A DNA stretch of 64,000 nucleotides from Sphingobium psychrophilum. GTDB taxonomy: Bacteria > Pseudomonadota > Alphaproteobacteria > Sphingomonadales > Sphingomonadaceae. Under the pieces are notes generated by a model. The model worked only from the letters and a program-made list of their open reading frames with translations. It was not told the origin of the DNA and did no database searches. The translations under genes and the position numbers were made by a program. This document shows, one piece after another, positions 9,839 through 19,646 of the stretch. The stretch's first letter is position 1, and every line of letters begins with the position of its first letter. Location of the stretch: assembly GCF_012927105.1 (NCBI RefSeq), contig NZ_JABBFV010000012.1:60448-124447 (forward strand). Reading direction: 5' to 3'.

Positions 9839-10365
9839 TGCCGATCGATGAGGGCCGGGCCTTCATTCCCGTTCGGATCGCCGTCCTCACCGTCTCCGAC
9901 ACGCGCGGCCTCGCCGAGGACCGCTCCGGCGACGCCTTGATCGAACGGCTGGAGGGTGCGGGGCATATCCTCGCCGACCGTTACATCGAGCGCGACGACC
10001 GGTCTGCCATCGTCGCCCGCCTCCACGCCTGGATCGACGATCCGCAGGTCGACGTTATCCTGACCACCGGTGGCACGGGCGTCACCGGCCGCGACGTCAC
10101 GCCCGAAGCGCTCGCCCAGGTGCAGGACAAGGAAATCCCCGGTTTCGGCGAACTGTTCCGCTGGCTCAGCTACCAAAGCATCGGCACGTCCACCATCCAG
10201 TCCCGCGCCACCGCATGCGTCGCGCGCGGCACCTATATCTTCGCGCTCCCCGGCTCGACCGGCGCGGTGAAGGACGCCTGGGATGGCATCCTGGTCACCC
10301 AGCTCGACAGCCGCTTTCGCCCCTGTAACTTCGTCGAATTGATGCCGCGCCTGACCGAGCGATAA
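9838..10365 (+). CDS. moaB: molybdenum cofactor biosynthesis protein B
   Basis: A 175-residue MogA/MoaB-fold protein that binds molybdopterin and helps adenylylate it. [11 protein letters not shown] lies near the N terminus, and [17 protein letters not shown] and [15 protein letters not shown] follow, all family hallmarks. Its ATG shares one base with the stop of the lytic transglycosylase gene (TGATG). No other moa genes are in the window. The gene ends before an AT-rich spacer. Confidence 0.93.
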   Translation: MPIDEGRAFIPVRIAVLTVSDTRGLAEDRSGDALIERLEGAGHILADRYIERDDRSAIVARLHAWIDDPQVDVILTTGGTGVTGRDVTPEALAQVQDKEIPGFGELFRWLSYQSIGTSTIQSRATACVARGTYIFALPGSTGAVKDAWDGILVTQLDSRFRPCNFVELMPRLTER

Positions 10366-10379
10366 GATTGGGCATGAAT

Positions 10380-10399
10380 TTAATTAGTTAGCTAATTAA
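10380..10399. promoter_or_regulatory. AT-rich palindrome between moaB and radical SAM gene
   Basis: TTAATTAG and CTAATTAA form a perfect 8-base inverted repeat around TTAG in an AT-rich 97-base spacer. No U-tract follows, so it is a poor terminator. It lies about 45 bases upstream of a TTGACA hexamer (10444-10449) that precedes the next gene, so an operator role is possible. No regulator is identified. Confidence 0.35.
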
Positions 10400-10462
10400 T
10401 GAAAATGAGCAATATGATTCTATTGTCGCACTTGTTGTCTCATTTGACATTTTGTTCCCTTC

Positions 10463-11545
10463 ATGTTCTCATGCTCTATGGCGATCGAGAAAGGCAGAGG
10501 CGCAACGCTGAACGGCGACAGCCACCGTTTCAACCTGCCCCAGCGGGAGGCTGACGGCGACTGGCTCGATGCGGTCGAGCATCTGGACGGCCCCGTCCCC
10601 CGCCGCCGCACACAGGTCACAATCGAACATCCCCGCACCATCCTGACCCGCAACGCCAGCCCCGACATCGGCTTTTCCCAATCGATCAACGCCTATCGCG
10701 GTTGCGAACATGGCTGCATCTATTGTTTCGCGCGCCCGTCCCACGCCTATCACGACCTCTCGCCCGGCCTCGATTTCGAAACCAAGCTGTTCGCCAAGCC
10801 CGACGCCGCGAAACTGCTCCGCGCCGAATTGTCGAAGCGTAGCTATGTCGTCGCGCCGATCGCCATGGGCACCAATACCGACCCCTATCAGCCGATCGAA
10901 AAGGATTGGCGGATCACGCGGGACATATTGGAACTGCTGGTTGAAACCCGGCACCCGACCTTCATCACCACCAAGTCCGACCGCATCCTGCGCGACATCG
11001 ACCTGCTCGCAGATCTGGCCCGCGACGGCCTGGTGGCGGTCATGCTCTCCGTCACCAGCCTGGACCCCGCCATCGCCCGCACCCTGGAACCCCGCGCGCC
11101 GCATCCGCTGCGCCGGATCGAGGCGATCCGCCAGCTATCGGCGGCCGGCATCCCCGTCACCGCCAGCATCTCACCGGTCATCCCGGCCATCACCGACCAT
11201 GAGATCGAGGCCTTGGTCGCCCGCGTCGCACAGGCCGGCGCACGCGAGGTGACATTCATCCCCGTCCGCCTGCCGCACGAAGTCGCCCCTCTGTTCCGCG
11301 CCTGGCTCGACACCCACTATCCCGACCGCGCGGCCAAGGTGATGGCGATCATCAACGACCTGCGCGGCGGCCGCGACAACGACCCCGATTTCGGCACTCG
11401 GATGCGCGGTCAGGGCGTCTGGGCCGACCTCCTCCGCACCCGCTTCGTCAAAGCCCGCAAGCGCGCAGGCCTTGGCGCGGAACGGCTGACGCTGCGCACC
11501 GACCTCTTCCGCCCGCCGGAAGGCGCGCAGATGCGGTTATTTTAG
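10463..11545 (+). CDS. PA0069/Rv2578c-type radical SAM protein
   Basis: A 360-residue protein with the radical SAM cluster CEHGCIYC at residues 81-88 (Cys81, Cys85, Cys88) preceded by INAYRG. The rest follows the spore photoproduct lyase-like architecture of the uncharacterised PA0069 group (HAYHDLSPGLDFETKLF, MGTNTDPYQPIEK). It should bind a 4Fe-4S cluster and cleave S-adenosylmethionine; the substrate is unknown. ATG at 10478 is an alternative start. It appears to be a single-gene unit, with TTGACA just upstream and an inverted-repeat element downstream. Confidence 0.9.
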   Translation: MFSCSMAIEKGRGATLNGDSHRFNLPQREADGDWLDAVEHLDGPVPRRRTQVTIEHPRTILTRNASPDIGFSQSINAYRGCEHGCIYCFARPSHAYHDLSPGLDFETKLFAKPDAAKLLRAELSKRSYVVAPIAMGTNTDPYQPIEKDWRITRDILELLVETRHPTFITTKSDRILRDIDLLADLARDGLVAVMLSVTSLDPAIARTLEPRAPHPLRRIEAIRQLSAAGIPVTASISPVIPAITDHEIEALVARVAQAGAREVTFIPVRLPHEVAPLFRAWLDTHYPDRAAKVMAIINDLRGGRDNDPDFGTRMRGQGVWADLLRTRFVKARKRAGLGAERLTLRTDLFRPPEGAQMRLF

Positions 11546-11559
11546 GGCTCGTTCTTTTC

Positions 11560-11668
11560 GTCACCCCAGCGAAGGCTGGGGTCTCGTGCGGAGGCACGCG
11601 ACCGTCGAACCTGCACTTCCAAAACCTATCGCGCCATCGCCTGAGACCCCAGCCTTCGCTGGGGTGAC
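11560..11668. repeat. family A paired-hairpin repeat (REP-like)
   Basis: Two 26-base arms (11560-11585 and 11643-11668) are perfect reverse complements of each other. Each arm is itself a hairpin, CCCCAGC-GAAG-GCTGGGG. The element sits between the convergent radical SAM and dnaE genes and could act as a transcription end for both. Five other elements of the same type occur in this window. Confidence 0.85.
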
Positions 11669-11723
11669 GGTCATCGGGCCTTCGCCTTCCGTAGGCCTGC
11701 CCGCCACCCGCCATCGAAAAATA

Positions 11724-14700
11724 TCACCCCACCAACCGCATCGCCGTCCGCCGCGTCCGCGTCTTATACCCGTCCGCCTTCACGTCCATCCGCTCGAAGC
11801 TATGGATGCTCAGCCCCTTGATCGTAGAGATCGCGTCCACCTGATCCGCGCCCAAACTATATTGATCGCCCAGGAACAGCCGCGCCGCCTGCCCGGCGCT
11901 CACCGGCGCACGCAGGAACACCTCGCTCCGCCCGCCACTCGCCCCGGCCAGCAACGTCGCCAGCGCCTCGACCGCCTGCGGCGTCTCGACGTCGACCGTC
12001 AATTCCATGCGCGACGCGCTGGCGATCGCCCGGAACGGCTCGACCCCGCGCACCGTCACGCGCGGCGTTTCCTCGCCCGGCAATCGGTCCAGTTCCACCA
12101 CCAGCAGCGCGCAATCGCCGTCCGCCGCCAGTTCCTCGATCGCCTTGCAAGCGCCCTCATCGAAACAGCTCGCCTGAAACTGGCCGCTCTGGTCGGAGAA
12201 GGTGGCGTTGGCATAGCGCGCCCCGCGCTTGGTTTCGCGCCAGCGCACATCCTCGACCATCGCCGCCATGATCGTCATCGCGCGCCCGTCCGCATTGGGC
12301 GCGGGCATCGGCGCCTGACACACCGCGCCATAGCTGCGCGCGCCCCGCGCTTCGGCCAAATGCTTGTAGCGGTCGACCGGATGGGCCGAGAAATAAAAGC
12401 CGAAAGCCTCCTTCTCCTGCGCCATGCGGTCCGCCACGGTCCAGGCCTGATGCGGCGGCACACGGACATCGGCGTGCGGCGTTTCGACATCACCAAACAG
12501 GCCACCCTGCCCGCTTTCACGCGCCGCCGCGTTGCTTGACGCGACCGATAATATGGTTTCCGCTGCCGCATGAACCCCCGCGCGATCGGTATATATGCCA
12601 TCGAACGCACCCGCCGCCGCCAGGCTTTCCAACTGCCGCCGGTTCAGCAACCGCGGCTCGATCCGGTCGGCGAAATCGTCCAGCGACTTGAACGGCCCCG
12701 CCGCCTCGCGCTCGGCGACCAGCTGCTCCATCGCCTTCTCGCCCACGCCTTTCAGCCCGCCCAGCGCATAGCGCACGGCAAAGCCCAGCCGCTTGTCCTC
12801 ACCCTCACAGGGCACGGCCTCGACCGTGAAGTCCGCCTGGCTGCGGTTGAGATCGGGCGCCAGGCATGTCAGCCCCATGCGCCGCATATCGTCCACGAAC
12901 ACGGTCAGCTTCTCGGTCAGATGAATGTCGAACGCCATCGACCCGGCGTAAAATTCTGCCGGATAATGCGCCTTCAACCAGGCCGTCTGATAGGCGAGCA
13001 GCGCATAGGCCGCGGCGTGCGACTTGTTGAAGCCATAGCCCGCAAACTTATCGATCAAATCGAACAGCTCATTTGCCTTGGCCGGCTTGATGTCGCTCGC
13101 GGCGCAGCCCTCCACGAAGCGGGATCGCTGGGCGTCCATCTCCGCCTTCACCTTCTTGCCCATCGCGCGGCGCAGCAGGTCCGCGTCGCCCAGGCTGTAG
13201 CCGGCCAGGATCTGCGCGGCCTGCATCACCTGTTCCTGATAGACGAAGATGCCATAGGTTTCTTCGAGGATCGGTTTCAGCAATATATGCGGATATTCAA
13301 TTTCTTCCTGGCCGTTCTTGCGCCGACCGAACATCGGAATATTGTCCATCGGGCCGGGGCGATAGAGCGAGACAAGCGCAATGATATCGCCGAAATTGGT
13401 CGGCCGCACTGCCGCCAGCGTCTTGCGCATCCCTTCGGATTCCAGCTGGAACACCCCGACCGTGTCGCCGCGCTGGAGCAGGTCATAAACCGCCTGATCA
13501 TCCCACGCCAACGTATCGAGATCGACGGTCACGCCCCGCGCCGCCAGCAACTGCACCGCTTTTTGCAGCACCGACAGGGTTTTCAACCCCAGGAAGTCGA
13601 ACTTCACCAGCCCCGCGCCCTCGACATATTTCATGTCGAACTGCGTCACCGGCATGTCCGATCGCGGATCGCGATACAGCGGCACCAGCTGCTGCAACGG
13701 CCGGTCGCCGATCACCACGCCCGCCGCATGGGTCGAACTGTGGCGCGGAAAGCCCTCCAGCTTCATGGCATAGTCGATCAGGCGACGAACCTGCTTGTCA
13801 TTGTCATATTCCGCCCGGAACTCGGCTACCCCGTTCAGCGATCGCTCCAGCGTCCACGGATCGGTCGGATGGTTCGGCACCAGCTTGGCCAGCCGGTCGA
13901 CCTGGCCATAGCTCATCTGGAGCACCCGCCCGGTGTCCTTCAACACCGCGCGCGCCTTTAGCTTACCGAAGGTGATGATCTGCGCCACATGGTCGGCGCC
14001 ATATTTCTGCTGCACGTACCGGATCACCTCGCCGCGCCGGGTTTCGCAGAAATCGATGTCGAAGTCGGGCATCGACACGCGTTCCGGGTTCAGGAAGCGT
14101 TCGAACAGCAGACCCAGTTGCAACGGGTCCAGGTCGGTAATCAGCAGCGCCCAGGCGACGACCGACCCCGCGCCGGAACCACGACCCGGCCCCACCGGAA
14201 TGTCATGATCCTTCGCCCATTTGATGAAGTCGGCGACGATCAGGAAATAGCCCGGAAAACCCATCTGGATGATGATGTCCGTCTCGAACTTCAGGCGCTC
14301 GATATAGGGTTGGCGTACTTCATCCGCGATGATGCCCAGCTTCGCCAGACGCGCGTCCAGTCCAGCGCTCGCCAAATCGCGCAGCATCGTCGCCTCGCCC
14401 TCGATATCGCCGGCCAGGCTGGGCAGGATCGGCTTGCGCTTGGGCGCGGCCACGGCGCAGCGCTGCGCGACCACCAGCGTATTGGCCAGCGCTTCGGGCA
14501 GATCCTCGAACAGGCGCTTCATCTCGCCCGCCGGCTTCATCCAGGCATCGGGCGAACTCGTGCGCCGGTCGGGCATGTCGACATAGGCGCTGTCGGCGAT
14601 GCACAGCATCACATCATGCGCTTCATGGAAATGCGGCTCGGTGAAACAGGTGGGATTGGTCGCCACCAGCGGCAGGTTGCGATCATAGGCCAGGTCGAGC

Positions 14701-15263
14701 AGATGCGGCTCCGCCTTGCCCTCAACCGGGTCGAGCCGGCGGCAAATCTCGACATAGAGCCGATCGGGAAACAGCGCCTCCAGCCGCTTGACATAGGCGA
14801 TGGCTGCGTCGGGCTGATCCTCCGCGAACAGCCGCGCCAATGCGCCCTCTCCCCCCGCCGTCAGCGCGATGACGCCATCGGTCCGCCCGGCCAGCGCCTC
14901 CATCGTCACATGCGGCACTTCCTCGACCGGCCGATCCAGATGCGCCATCGATACCAGCGCGCAGATATTGTCATATCCTGCGGCGTCCTGCGCATAGAGC
15001 GCCAGCCAGTCATGCATCGGCGCATTGGCGGGCCGCCCCGGCCGCAACACGCCCAGCATCGCGCCGATGATCGGCTGCACGCCCTCATCCTTGCACCCGT
15101 CGGAAAAGGCCATCGATCCATATAGCCCATTGCGATCGGTGATCGCCGCGGCCGGAAAGCCCAGAGCCTTGGCCTGCTTAGCGATCTTCTTGGGATCGAT
15201 CGCCCCTTCCAGCATGGTGTAGGAGGAAAAGACGCGCAGCGGTACAAAGGGAGCATGGGGCAT
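11724..15263 (-). CDS. dnaE: DNA polymerase III alpha subunit
   Basis: About 1179 residues, the replicative polymerase of the DNA polymerase III holoenzyme. The N-terminal PHP domain begins FVPLRVFSSYTMLEGAI, the Pol3-type catalytic aspartates are in PDFDIDFCETRR near residue 399, and HhH and OB-fold regions follow (GLKGVGEKAM; SDQSGQFQASCFDE). I prefer ATG at 15263 (MPHAPF) because this matches the usual family start; an in-frame ATG at 15332 would add 23 atypical residues. The lolD/permease pair lies upstream beyond a diguanylate cyclase gene on the other strand. Confidence 0.96.
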   Translation of the reverse strand: MPHAPFVPLRVFSSYTMLEGAIDPKKIAKQAKALGFPAAAITDRNGLYGSMAFSDGCKDEGVQPIIGAMLGVLRPGRPANAPMHDWLALYAQDAAGYDNICALVSMAHLDRPVEEVPHVTMEALAGRTDGVIALTAGGEGALARLFAEDQPDAAIAYVKRLEALFPDRLYVEICRRLDPVEGKAEPHLLDLAYDRNLPLVATNPTCFTEPHFHEAHDVMLCIADSAYVDMPDRRTSSPDAWMKPAGEMKRLFEDLPEALANTLVVAQRCAVAAPKRKPILPSLAGDIEGEATMLRDLASAGLDARLAKLGIIADEVRQPYIERLKFETDIIIQMGFPGYFLIVADFIKWAKDHDIPVGPGRGSGAGSVVAWALLITDLDPLQLGLLFERFLNPERVSMPDFDIDFCETRRGEVIRYVQQKYGADHVAQIITFGKLKARAVLKDTGRVLQMSYGQVDRLAKLVPNHPTDPWTLERSLNGVAEFRAEYDNDKQVRRLIDYAMKLEGFPRHSSTHAAGVVIGDRPLQQLVPLYRDPRSDMPVTQFDMKYVEGAGLVKFDFLGLKTLSVLQKAVQLLAARGVTVDLDTLAWDDQAVYDLLQRGDTVGVFQLESEGMRKTLAAVRPTNFGDIIALVSLYRPGPMDNIPMFGRRKNGQEEIEYPHILLKPILEETYGIFVYQEQVMQAAQILAGYSLGDADLLRRAMGKKVKAEMDAQRSRFVEGCAASDIKPAKANELFDLIDKFAGYGFNKSHAAAYALLAYQTAWLKAHYPAEFYAGSMAFDIHLTEKLTVFVDDMRRMGLTCLAPDLNRSQADFTVEAVPCEGEDKRLGFAVRYALGGLKGVGEKAMEQLVAEREAAGPFKSLDDFADRIEPRLLNRRQLESLAAAGAFDGIYTDRAGVHAAAETILSVASSNAAARESGQGGLFGDVETPHADVRVPPHQAWTVADRMAQEKEAFGFYFSAHPVDRYKHLAEARGARSYGAVCQAPMPAPNADGRAMTIMAAMVEDVRWRETKRGARYANATFSDQSGQFQASCFDEGACKAIEELAADGDCALLVVELDRLPGEETPRVTVRGVEPFRAIASASRMELTVDVETPQAVEALATLLAGASGGRSEVFLRAPVSAGQAARLFLGDQYSLGADQVDAISTIKGLSIHSFERMDVKADGYKTRTRRTAMRLVG

Positions 15264-15387
15264 GCCGACCAATCTAGGGGCGATGGCTGATTCGTCCCAC
15301 CCCTTCGACGACGAAATCTGTGGGTAAGCCACAACGACCCAATGCTTAACAGATTACCAACCTGTCGCCGCTATCGCTGCTGCTATC

Positions 15388-17196
15388 ATGCGTCTCTCCA
15401 CGATCACCAACTGGGCTTATGGGGCCACCGTCGCCCTCACCCTCTTTTCCGGCGTCACCATGCTGATGGCGTCGAGCGCCGAGGAGCGTGAGCGCGCCGC
15501 GGTCGCGCAACGCGCGACCTTCGACCAGGCGACCGCCACGCTGGAGGAGGATGTCTATCGCCTGACCGAACAGGCCCGCGGCTTCGTCATCAGCGGCGAT
15601 CCCAGCCATCTGATCGCCTATCGCCGCGAAAAGGAAGCGCTGCGTTCGGTCGAACAGCGGATCGCCCATCTGCGCGATGTCGGCGCCAGCGAAGCCGAAC
15701 TGACCGCCCTGCGCCAGGCGATGCACTGGGCCGACGCCCTGACGGATGAGCAGGAAACCGCGATCCGGGCCGCGCAGGCCAGCGACGCCGGGACCGCCCG
15801 CACCATCTTGTTCGGCGACGAATATGGCCGGGAACTGGACCGTGTCGCGGCGCAAGTCGGCAAGTTCCAATATATGCTCGACCAGCGCACCGATCATGCG
15901 GTGACACGGGCGACCGACACCGCCCGGCAATGGCGCACCATGTCCGAAATCATGCTGGGCATGACCGCCCTGCTGTTCCTGTGCGTTCTTTATTTCGTGT
16001 TGAAACAGCGTATCCTGCGACCAGTGGTGCGGCTCAGCGACGTCGTCACCCGCCTCGCCGCGCAGGATTATGACGCCATCCCGCCCGATACCGCCCATGT
16101 CGATGAAATCGGCGACATGGCGCAGGCGATCCGTATCTTCCGCGAAAACGGGTTGGAGCGGCAACGGCTGGAGAAGGAACGCGACGCCGACCGCATGATG
16201 CGCGACCTGATCTCGCGCCTGACGCAACGGCTCCAGGGCTGCGACAATGTCAGCGACCTGGTCGACGTCGTGCGCCGCTTCGCCCCCGAAATCGCGCCTG
16301 ATTTTCCGGGCCGGCTCTACATCCACGACAATCGACGCAACGCCATGACCCAGGCCTGCGGCTGGCTCTCCCCCGTTTATTCGCGCGGCGAATTTCCACC
16401 CTCGGCCTGCTGGGCGCTACGCCGCGGCCAGACCCACCGGCCGATCGGCGAGATGGTCGACATACCGTGTGAGCATCTGGGCGTGACGGATAGCGTCAGC
16501 ACCATCTGCATCCCGCTTGCCGCGCAGGGGGAAAGCATCGGCATGCTCTATTATGAGGAACCGACGAACAGCAGCGCCGATCACCGGGAACGGACCGGCC
16601 AATATCTGGAGATGCTGGCGGAAAATATCGGCCTGGCGCTCGCTAATCTGCGCCTGCGCGATGCGCTGCGGGAAATGGCGATGGCCGATGCGCTGACCGG
16701 CCTGCCCAACCGGCGCCAGTTCGACGCCATGCTCCAGACCTTGGTGCAGGACGCCGATCGCCACGGCACGCCGCTGGCTTGCCTGATGGTCGATATCGAC
16801 CATTTCAAGCGGTTCAACGACAGCTATGGCCATGATGCGGGCGACGCCGTGCTGCGCGCGGTGGGCAATGTGCTGGGCGACTCGCTGCGCGAACATGGCC
16901 ACGCCTTCCGTTTGGGCGGCGAGGAGTTCGTTATCCTGATGCCGGGCTTCACCCTCGATCAGGCGTTGGGCCGCGCGATGCAGATCCAGCGGCGCATTCA
17001 GGATTTGCGCCTGGGCCATAATGGCAAGGAACTGGGACCGATCACAGCCTCCTTCGGCCTGTCCGCCTTCCCCGATCATGGGCGGCCCGACCGGCTGCTT
17101 CAAACCGCCGACGCCGCCTTACTACGCGCCAAGTCGGAAGGCCGGGACCGCATCCTGGTGGCGACCGTGCGGGATGGGGCGTCCGCGGCGGCTTAA
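15388..17196 (+). CDS. membrane diguanylate cyclase (sensor-HAMP-GAF-GGDEF)
   Basis: A 602-residue protein. Transmembrane helices at about 10-30 and 188-207 flank a helical periplasmic CHASE3-like domain. A HAMP segment ([20 protein letters not shown]), a coiled coil, a GAF-like domain (about 275-430) and a GGDEF domain follow. The active site is GGEEF at residues 510-514, so cyclic di-GMP synthesis is expected. The inhibitory RxxD site is not present at its usual position (RxxG instead). The TAA overlaps the TAA of lolD on the opposite strand through a shared TTAA. Confidence 0.93.
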   Translation: MRLSTITNWAYGATVALTLFSGVTMLMASSAEERERAAVAQRATFDQATATLEEDVYRLTEQARGFVISGDPSHLIAYRREKEALRSVEQRIAHLRDVGASEAELTALRQAMHWADALTDEQETAIRAAQASDAGTARTILFGDEYGRELDRVAAQVGKFQYMLDQRTDHAVTRATDTARQWRTMSEIMLGMTALLFLCVLYFVLKQRILRPVVRLSDVVTRLAAQDYDAIPPDTAHVDEIGDMAQAIRIFRENGLERQRLEKERDADRMMRDLISRLTQRLQGCDNVSDLVDVVRRFAPEIAPDFPGRLYIHDNRRNAMTQACGWLSPVYSRGEFPPSACWALRRGQTHRPIGEMVDIPCEHLGVTDSVSTICIPLAAQGESIGMLYYEEPTNSSADHRERTGQYLEMLAENIGLALANLRLRDALREMAMADALTGLPNRRQFDAMLQTLVQDADRHGTPLACLMVDIDHFKRFNDSYGHDAGDAVLRAVGNVLGDSLREHGHAFRLGGEEFVILMPGFTLDQALGRAMQIQRRIQDLRLGHNGKELGPITASFGLSAFPDHGRPDRLLQTADAALLRAKSEGRDRILVATVRDGASAAA

Positions 17197-17870
17197 GCGC
17201 CCTGCAACACGCCCTCGTGCAGCCGAACGACGCGGTCCATCTTCTGCGCCAGCCGCTCATTATGCGTCGCCACCAGCGCGGCGGAACCTTCCCCCCGCAC
17301 CAGCCGCAAAAACTCCGACAGCACGACGTCCGCCGTGCGCTCGTCCAGATTGCCGGTCGGCTCGTCCGCCAGCACCAGCGCGGGCCGGTTGGCGAGCGCG
17401 CGGGCGACGGCGACGCGCTGTTGCTCGCCACCCGACAACTGGCTGGGCCGATGGTCGAGCCGATGGCCCAGGCCCAGCGCTGTCAGCAGCGATTCCGCCC
17501 GCGCCTTCGCGCTCGCCATCTCCACGTCGCGGATCACCTGCGGCAGGATGACATTCTCGGTCGCGTTGAAATCGGGCAGCAGATGGTGGAACTGATAGAC
17601 GAAGCCCAGCGCATCGCGGCGCAACCGGGTGCGACCGTCATTGTCCAGCTTCGCCGCTTCCTCGCCGTCGATACGGATCGACCCGTCGAACCCGCCCTCC
17701 AGCAGGCCGACCGCCTGCAACAGCGTCGACTTCCCCGAACCGGACGGCCCCAGCAGCGCGACGATCTCGCCCGGCCCGACGGTCAGGTCGATGCCGCGCA
17801 GCACATCGATGGTGACCCCGCCCTGGGTGAAGCTGCGGGCAAGGCCCGTGACCTTCAGGATATCATTCAT
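17193..17870 (-). CDS. lolD: lipoprotein-releasing ABC transporter ATPase
   Basis: A 225-residue ABC ATPase that powers extraction of outer-membrane lipoproteins from the inner membrane. Walker [10 protein letters not shown] is at residues 41-49, the signature is [15 protein letters not shown], and Walker B is [12 protein letters not shown]. It follows the permease gene with an 8-base overlap, the usual lolC-lolD arrangement in alphaproteobacteria. Confidence 0.95.
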   Translation of the reverse strand: MNDILKVTGLARSFTQGGVTIDVLRGIDLTVGPGEIVALLGPSGSGKSTLLQAVGLLEGGFDGSIRIDGEEAAKLDNDGRTRLRRDALGFVYQFHHLLPDFNATENVILPQVIRDVEMASAKARAESLLTALGLGHRLDHRPSQLSGGEQQRVAVARALANRPALVLADEPTGNLDERTADVVLSEFLRLVRGEGSAALVATHNERLAQKMDRVVRLHEGVLQGA

Positions 17871-19113
17871 AACGCAGCACCTGGACAGGATCGGTATTGG
17901 CGGCCTTGAAGGCCGGATAGAGCGTGGCGAGGAAGCTGAAGACCAGCGCCATGATGCAGATCACGGTGATCTCCACCGGATCGGGCTGGGAGGGCAGTTC
18001 TGTCAGGAATCGGATCGAGGGGTCCCACAGATTCTGCCCCGTCACGAACTGGATCGCATTGACCAGGCTCTGGCGGAAGAAGAGGAAGGTGAAGCCCAGC
18101 ACCATGCCCGCCACCATGCCCAGCGTGCCGATGGTGACGCCCACCGTCATGAAAATCTTGACCAGCCCCACCCGGCTCGCCCCCATCGTCCGCAAGATCG
18201 CGATGTCGCGCGTCTTTGCCCGCACCAGCATGATGAGCGATGACAGGATGTTGAAGACCGCCACCAGCACGATGATGGACAGCACGACGAACATCGCCAC
18301 CCGTTCCACCGCCAGCGCTTCGAACAGCGATGCGTTCATCTGCCGCCAGTCGGTGATGGCCGCGCGACCGGCGACCTTGCCCGCCAGCGGCTCCAATATC
18401 TGTCCCACCTTGTCGGGATCAACCGTCTCGACCTCGATCATGCTGACGACGTCGCCCAGCAGCAACAGCGTCTGGGCGTCCTCCACCGGCATGACCACCA
18501 TGGCCTTGTCATAATCATAGATGCCGACTTCGAAGATCGCCGACACCTGATAGGCGACCTGCCGCGGCACCGTGCCGAACGGCGTCGATCGCCCCGCCGG
18601 ATTGATGATGGTCAGGCTGTCGCCCAGCTGGATGCCCAGATTTTCGGCCAGCCGCGACCCGATGCCGATCTTGCCCGCATTGGCAACCAGATTGTCCAGG
18701 CTACCGGCCAGAACCTTGCCCTTGAGCGTTTTATTGGCGCGAATGTCGGGCACGGTCATGCCCCGCACCAGCACGGCCTCCACCCGGCCATTGAACGTCG
18801 CGAGCAGCGGCTGTTCGATCATCGGCGTGGCGCTGGTGACGCCGGGCGTCGCTCTCGCCTGCTTCAGCACGGACTGCCAGTCGGGCAGCCGCCCGCCATA
18901 GCCCTGCACTACGGCATGGCCGTTCAAACCGACGATCTTTTCGAACAGTTCGGCGCGAAAGCCGTTCATCACGCTCATCACGATGATGAGCGCGGCGACA
19001 CCCAGCATGACGGCGGCCAGGCTGATGCCGGCGACGAGGAAGATGAACCCCTCCCCCTTGCCCGGCAACAGGTAGCGCTTGGCGATCATGCGTTCGTAAC
19101 GGGATAGAATCAT
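17863..19113 (-). CDS. LolC/LolE-family lipoprotein-releasing permease
   Basis: About 416 residues with the MacB/LolCE layout: an N-terminal helix ([26 protein letters not shown] region), a large periplasmic domain and three C-terminal transmembrane segments. The start [18 protein letters not shown] at 19113 is typical; the open frame extends further upstream but without a plausible protein. A single permease gene probably forms a homodimer with LolD, as in other alphaproteobacteria that have one LolF-like permease. That last point is inference. Confidence 0.93.
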   Translation of the reverse strand: MILSRYERMIAKRYLLPGKGEGFIFLVAGISLAAVMLGVAALIIVMSVMNGFRAELFEKIVGLNGHAVVQGYGGRLPDWQSVLKQARATPGVTSATPMIEQPLLATFNGRVEAVLVRGMTVPDIRANKTLKGKVLAGSLDNLVANAGKIGIGSRLAENLGIQLGDSLTIINPAGRSTPFGTVPRQVAYQVSAIFEVGIYDYDKAMVVMPVEDAQTLLLLGDVVSMIEVETVDPDKVGQILEPLAGKVAGRAAITDWRQMNASLFEALAVERVAMFVVLSIIVLVAVFNILSSLIMLVRAKTRDIAILRTMGASRVGLVKIFMTVGVTIGTLGMVAGMVLGFTFLFFRQSLVNAIQFVTGQNLWDPSIRFLTELPSQPDPVEITVICIMALVFSFLATLYPAFKAANTDPVQVLRYE

Positions 19114-19269
19114 GTGGCGCGAACGGCCCCTTGCAGGATGGTCTGCCTGACGCTCTAGGCATGGAGGCCTATAACGGCAAGCATTGCCCGATTGTTGCAT
19201 CGTGGCAACAGCGACGAACGGAAAATAGCACGGCCCAGATTTTGGCCGTGACTCGGCTCCGCGTCGGTC

Positions 19270-19430
19270 ATAGCAAGACAATCGAAGCACAGGTAAAAGG
19301 CCGTGGTTCAGGGATACTGCATCCCGCTTCGAGCTTAGGGGGCTGAGAAGCGGTTGAGGCAGGCCAAGGGGGAGACGAGCAATCGTCCATTAAACACCCG
19401 GATCGTGAAAACACGATCCGGGTGTTTTTT
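19270..19430 (+). ncRNA. candidate structured small RNA
   Basis: No convincing protein is encoded here, yet the plus strand ends in a strong intrinsic terminator. Upstream of it lie successive hairpins: GGGAT-ACTGC-ATCCC, CGCTTC...GAAGCG, and GACGA-GCAA-TCGTC with a GNRA loop. Together they suggest a transcript of roughly 130-160 bases. The 5' end is a guess, and I found no clear promoter. It does not resemble 6S, SRP, tmRNA or RNase P RNA in any part I could recognise. Confidence 0.4.
19392..19430 (+). terminator. strong intrinsic terminator
   Basis: AAACACCCGGATCGTG (19392-19407), loop AAAA, and CACGATCCGGGTGTTT (19412-19427) form a perfect 16-base stem followed by more T residues on the plus strand. 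It ends a plus-strand transcript that begins upstream and so supports the candidate small RNA. It also insulates hsp20 from upstream transcription. Confidence 0.9.
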
Positions 19431-19534
19431 ATTGCCCCTTCTTTACGGCATGATGACGGTGCGGGCGATGGGACAAAGCGTCCACCCCCTGCCTTTTGCA
19501 ACTGCGGGTCGGGTCGCGCCACCCTCTTGAAACC

Positions 19535-19646
19535 CCGGATGATCAAACCATATCCGGCCTGTGCAGTCGCCTACATGGGACGGCACATCATAGCGCCGGA
19601 CGCCTGATTCAGGGTTCGGTCCGTTCATTTTGCTCTTTGGGAGATT
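19535..19646 (+). promoter_or_regulatory. hsp20 leader, probable ROSE-type RNA thermometer
   Basis: The leader folds into several hairpins: CCGGAT...ATCCGG (19535-19557), CCTGA-T-TCAGG within GGAC...GTCC (about 19599-19622), and a last hairpin in which TGCTC (19631-19635) pairs with the ribosome site GGGAGA (19639-19644), leaving one G bulged. Masking of the Shine-Dalgarno by a YGCU-like strand is the hallmark of ROSE elements, which control small heat-shock genes in alphaproteobacteria. The assignment is by structure only. Confidence 0.5.

Noticed and set aside
19114..19269. Upstream half of the lolC-hsp20 spacer considered as a small protein gene (71 codons from 19131)
   Set aside because: Composition is unlike neighbouring proteins and no ribosome site is visible; more likely holds the lolC promoter and the start of the small RNA.
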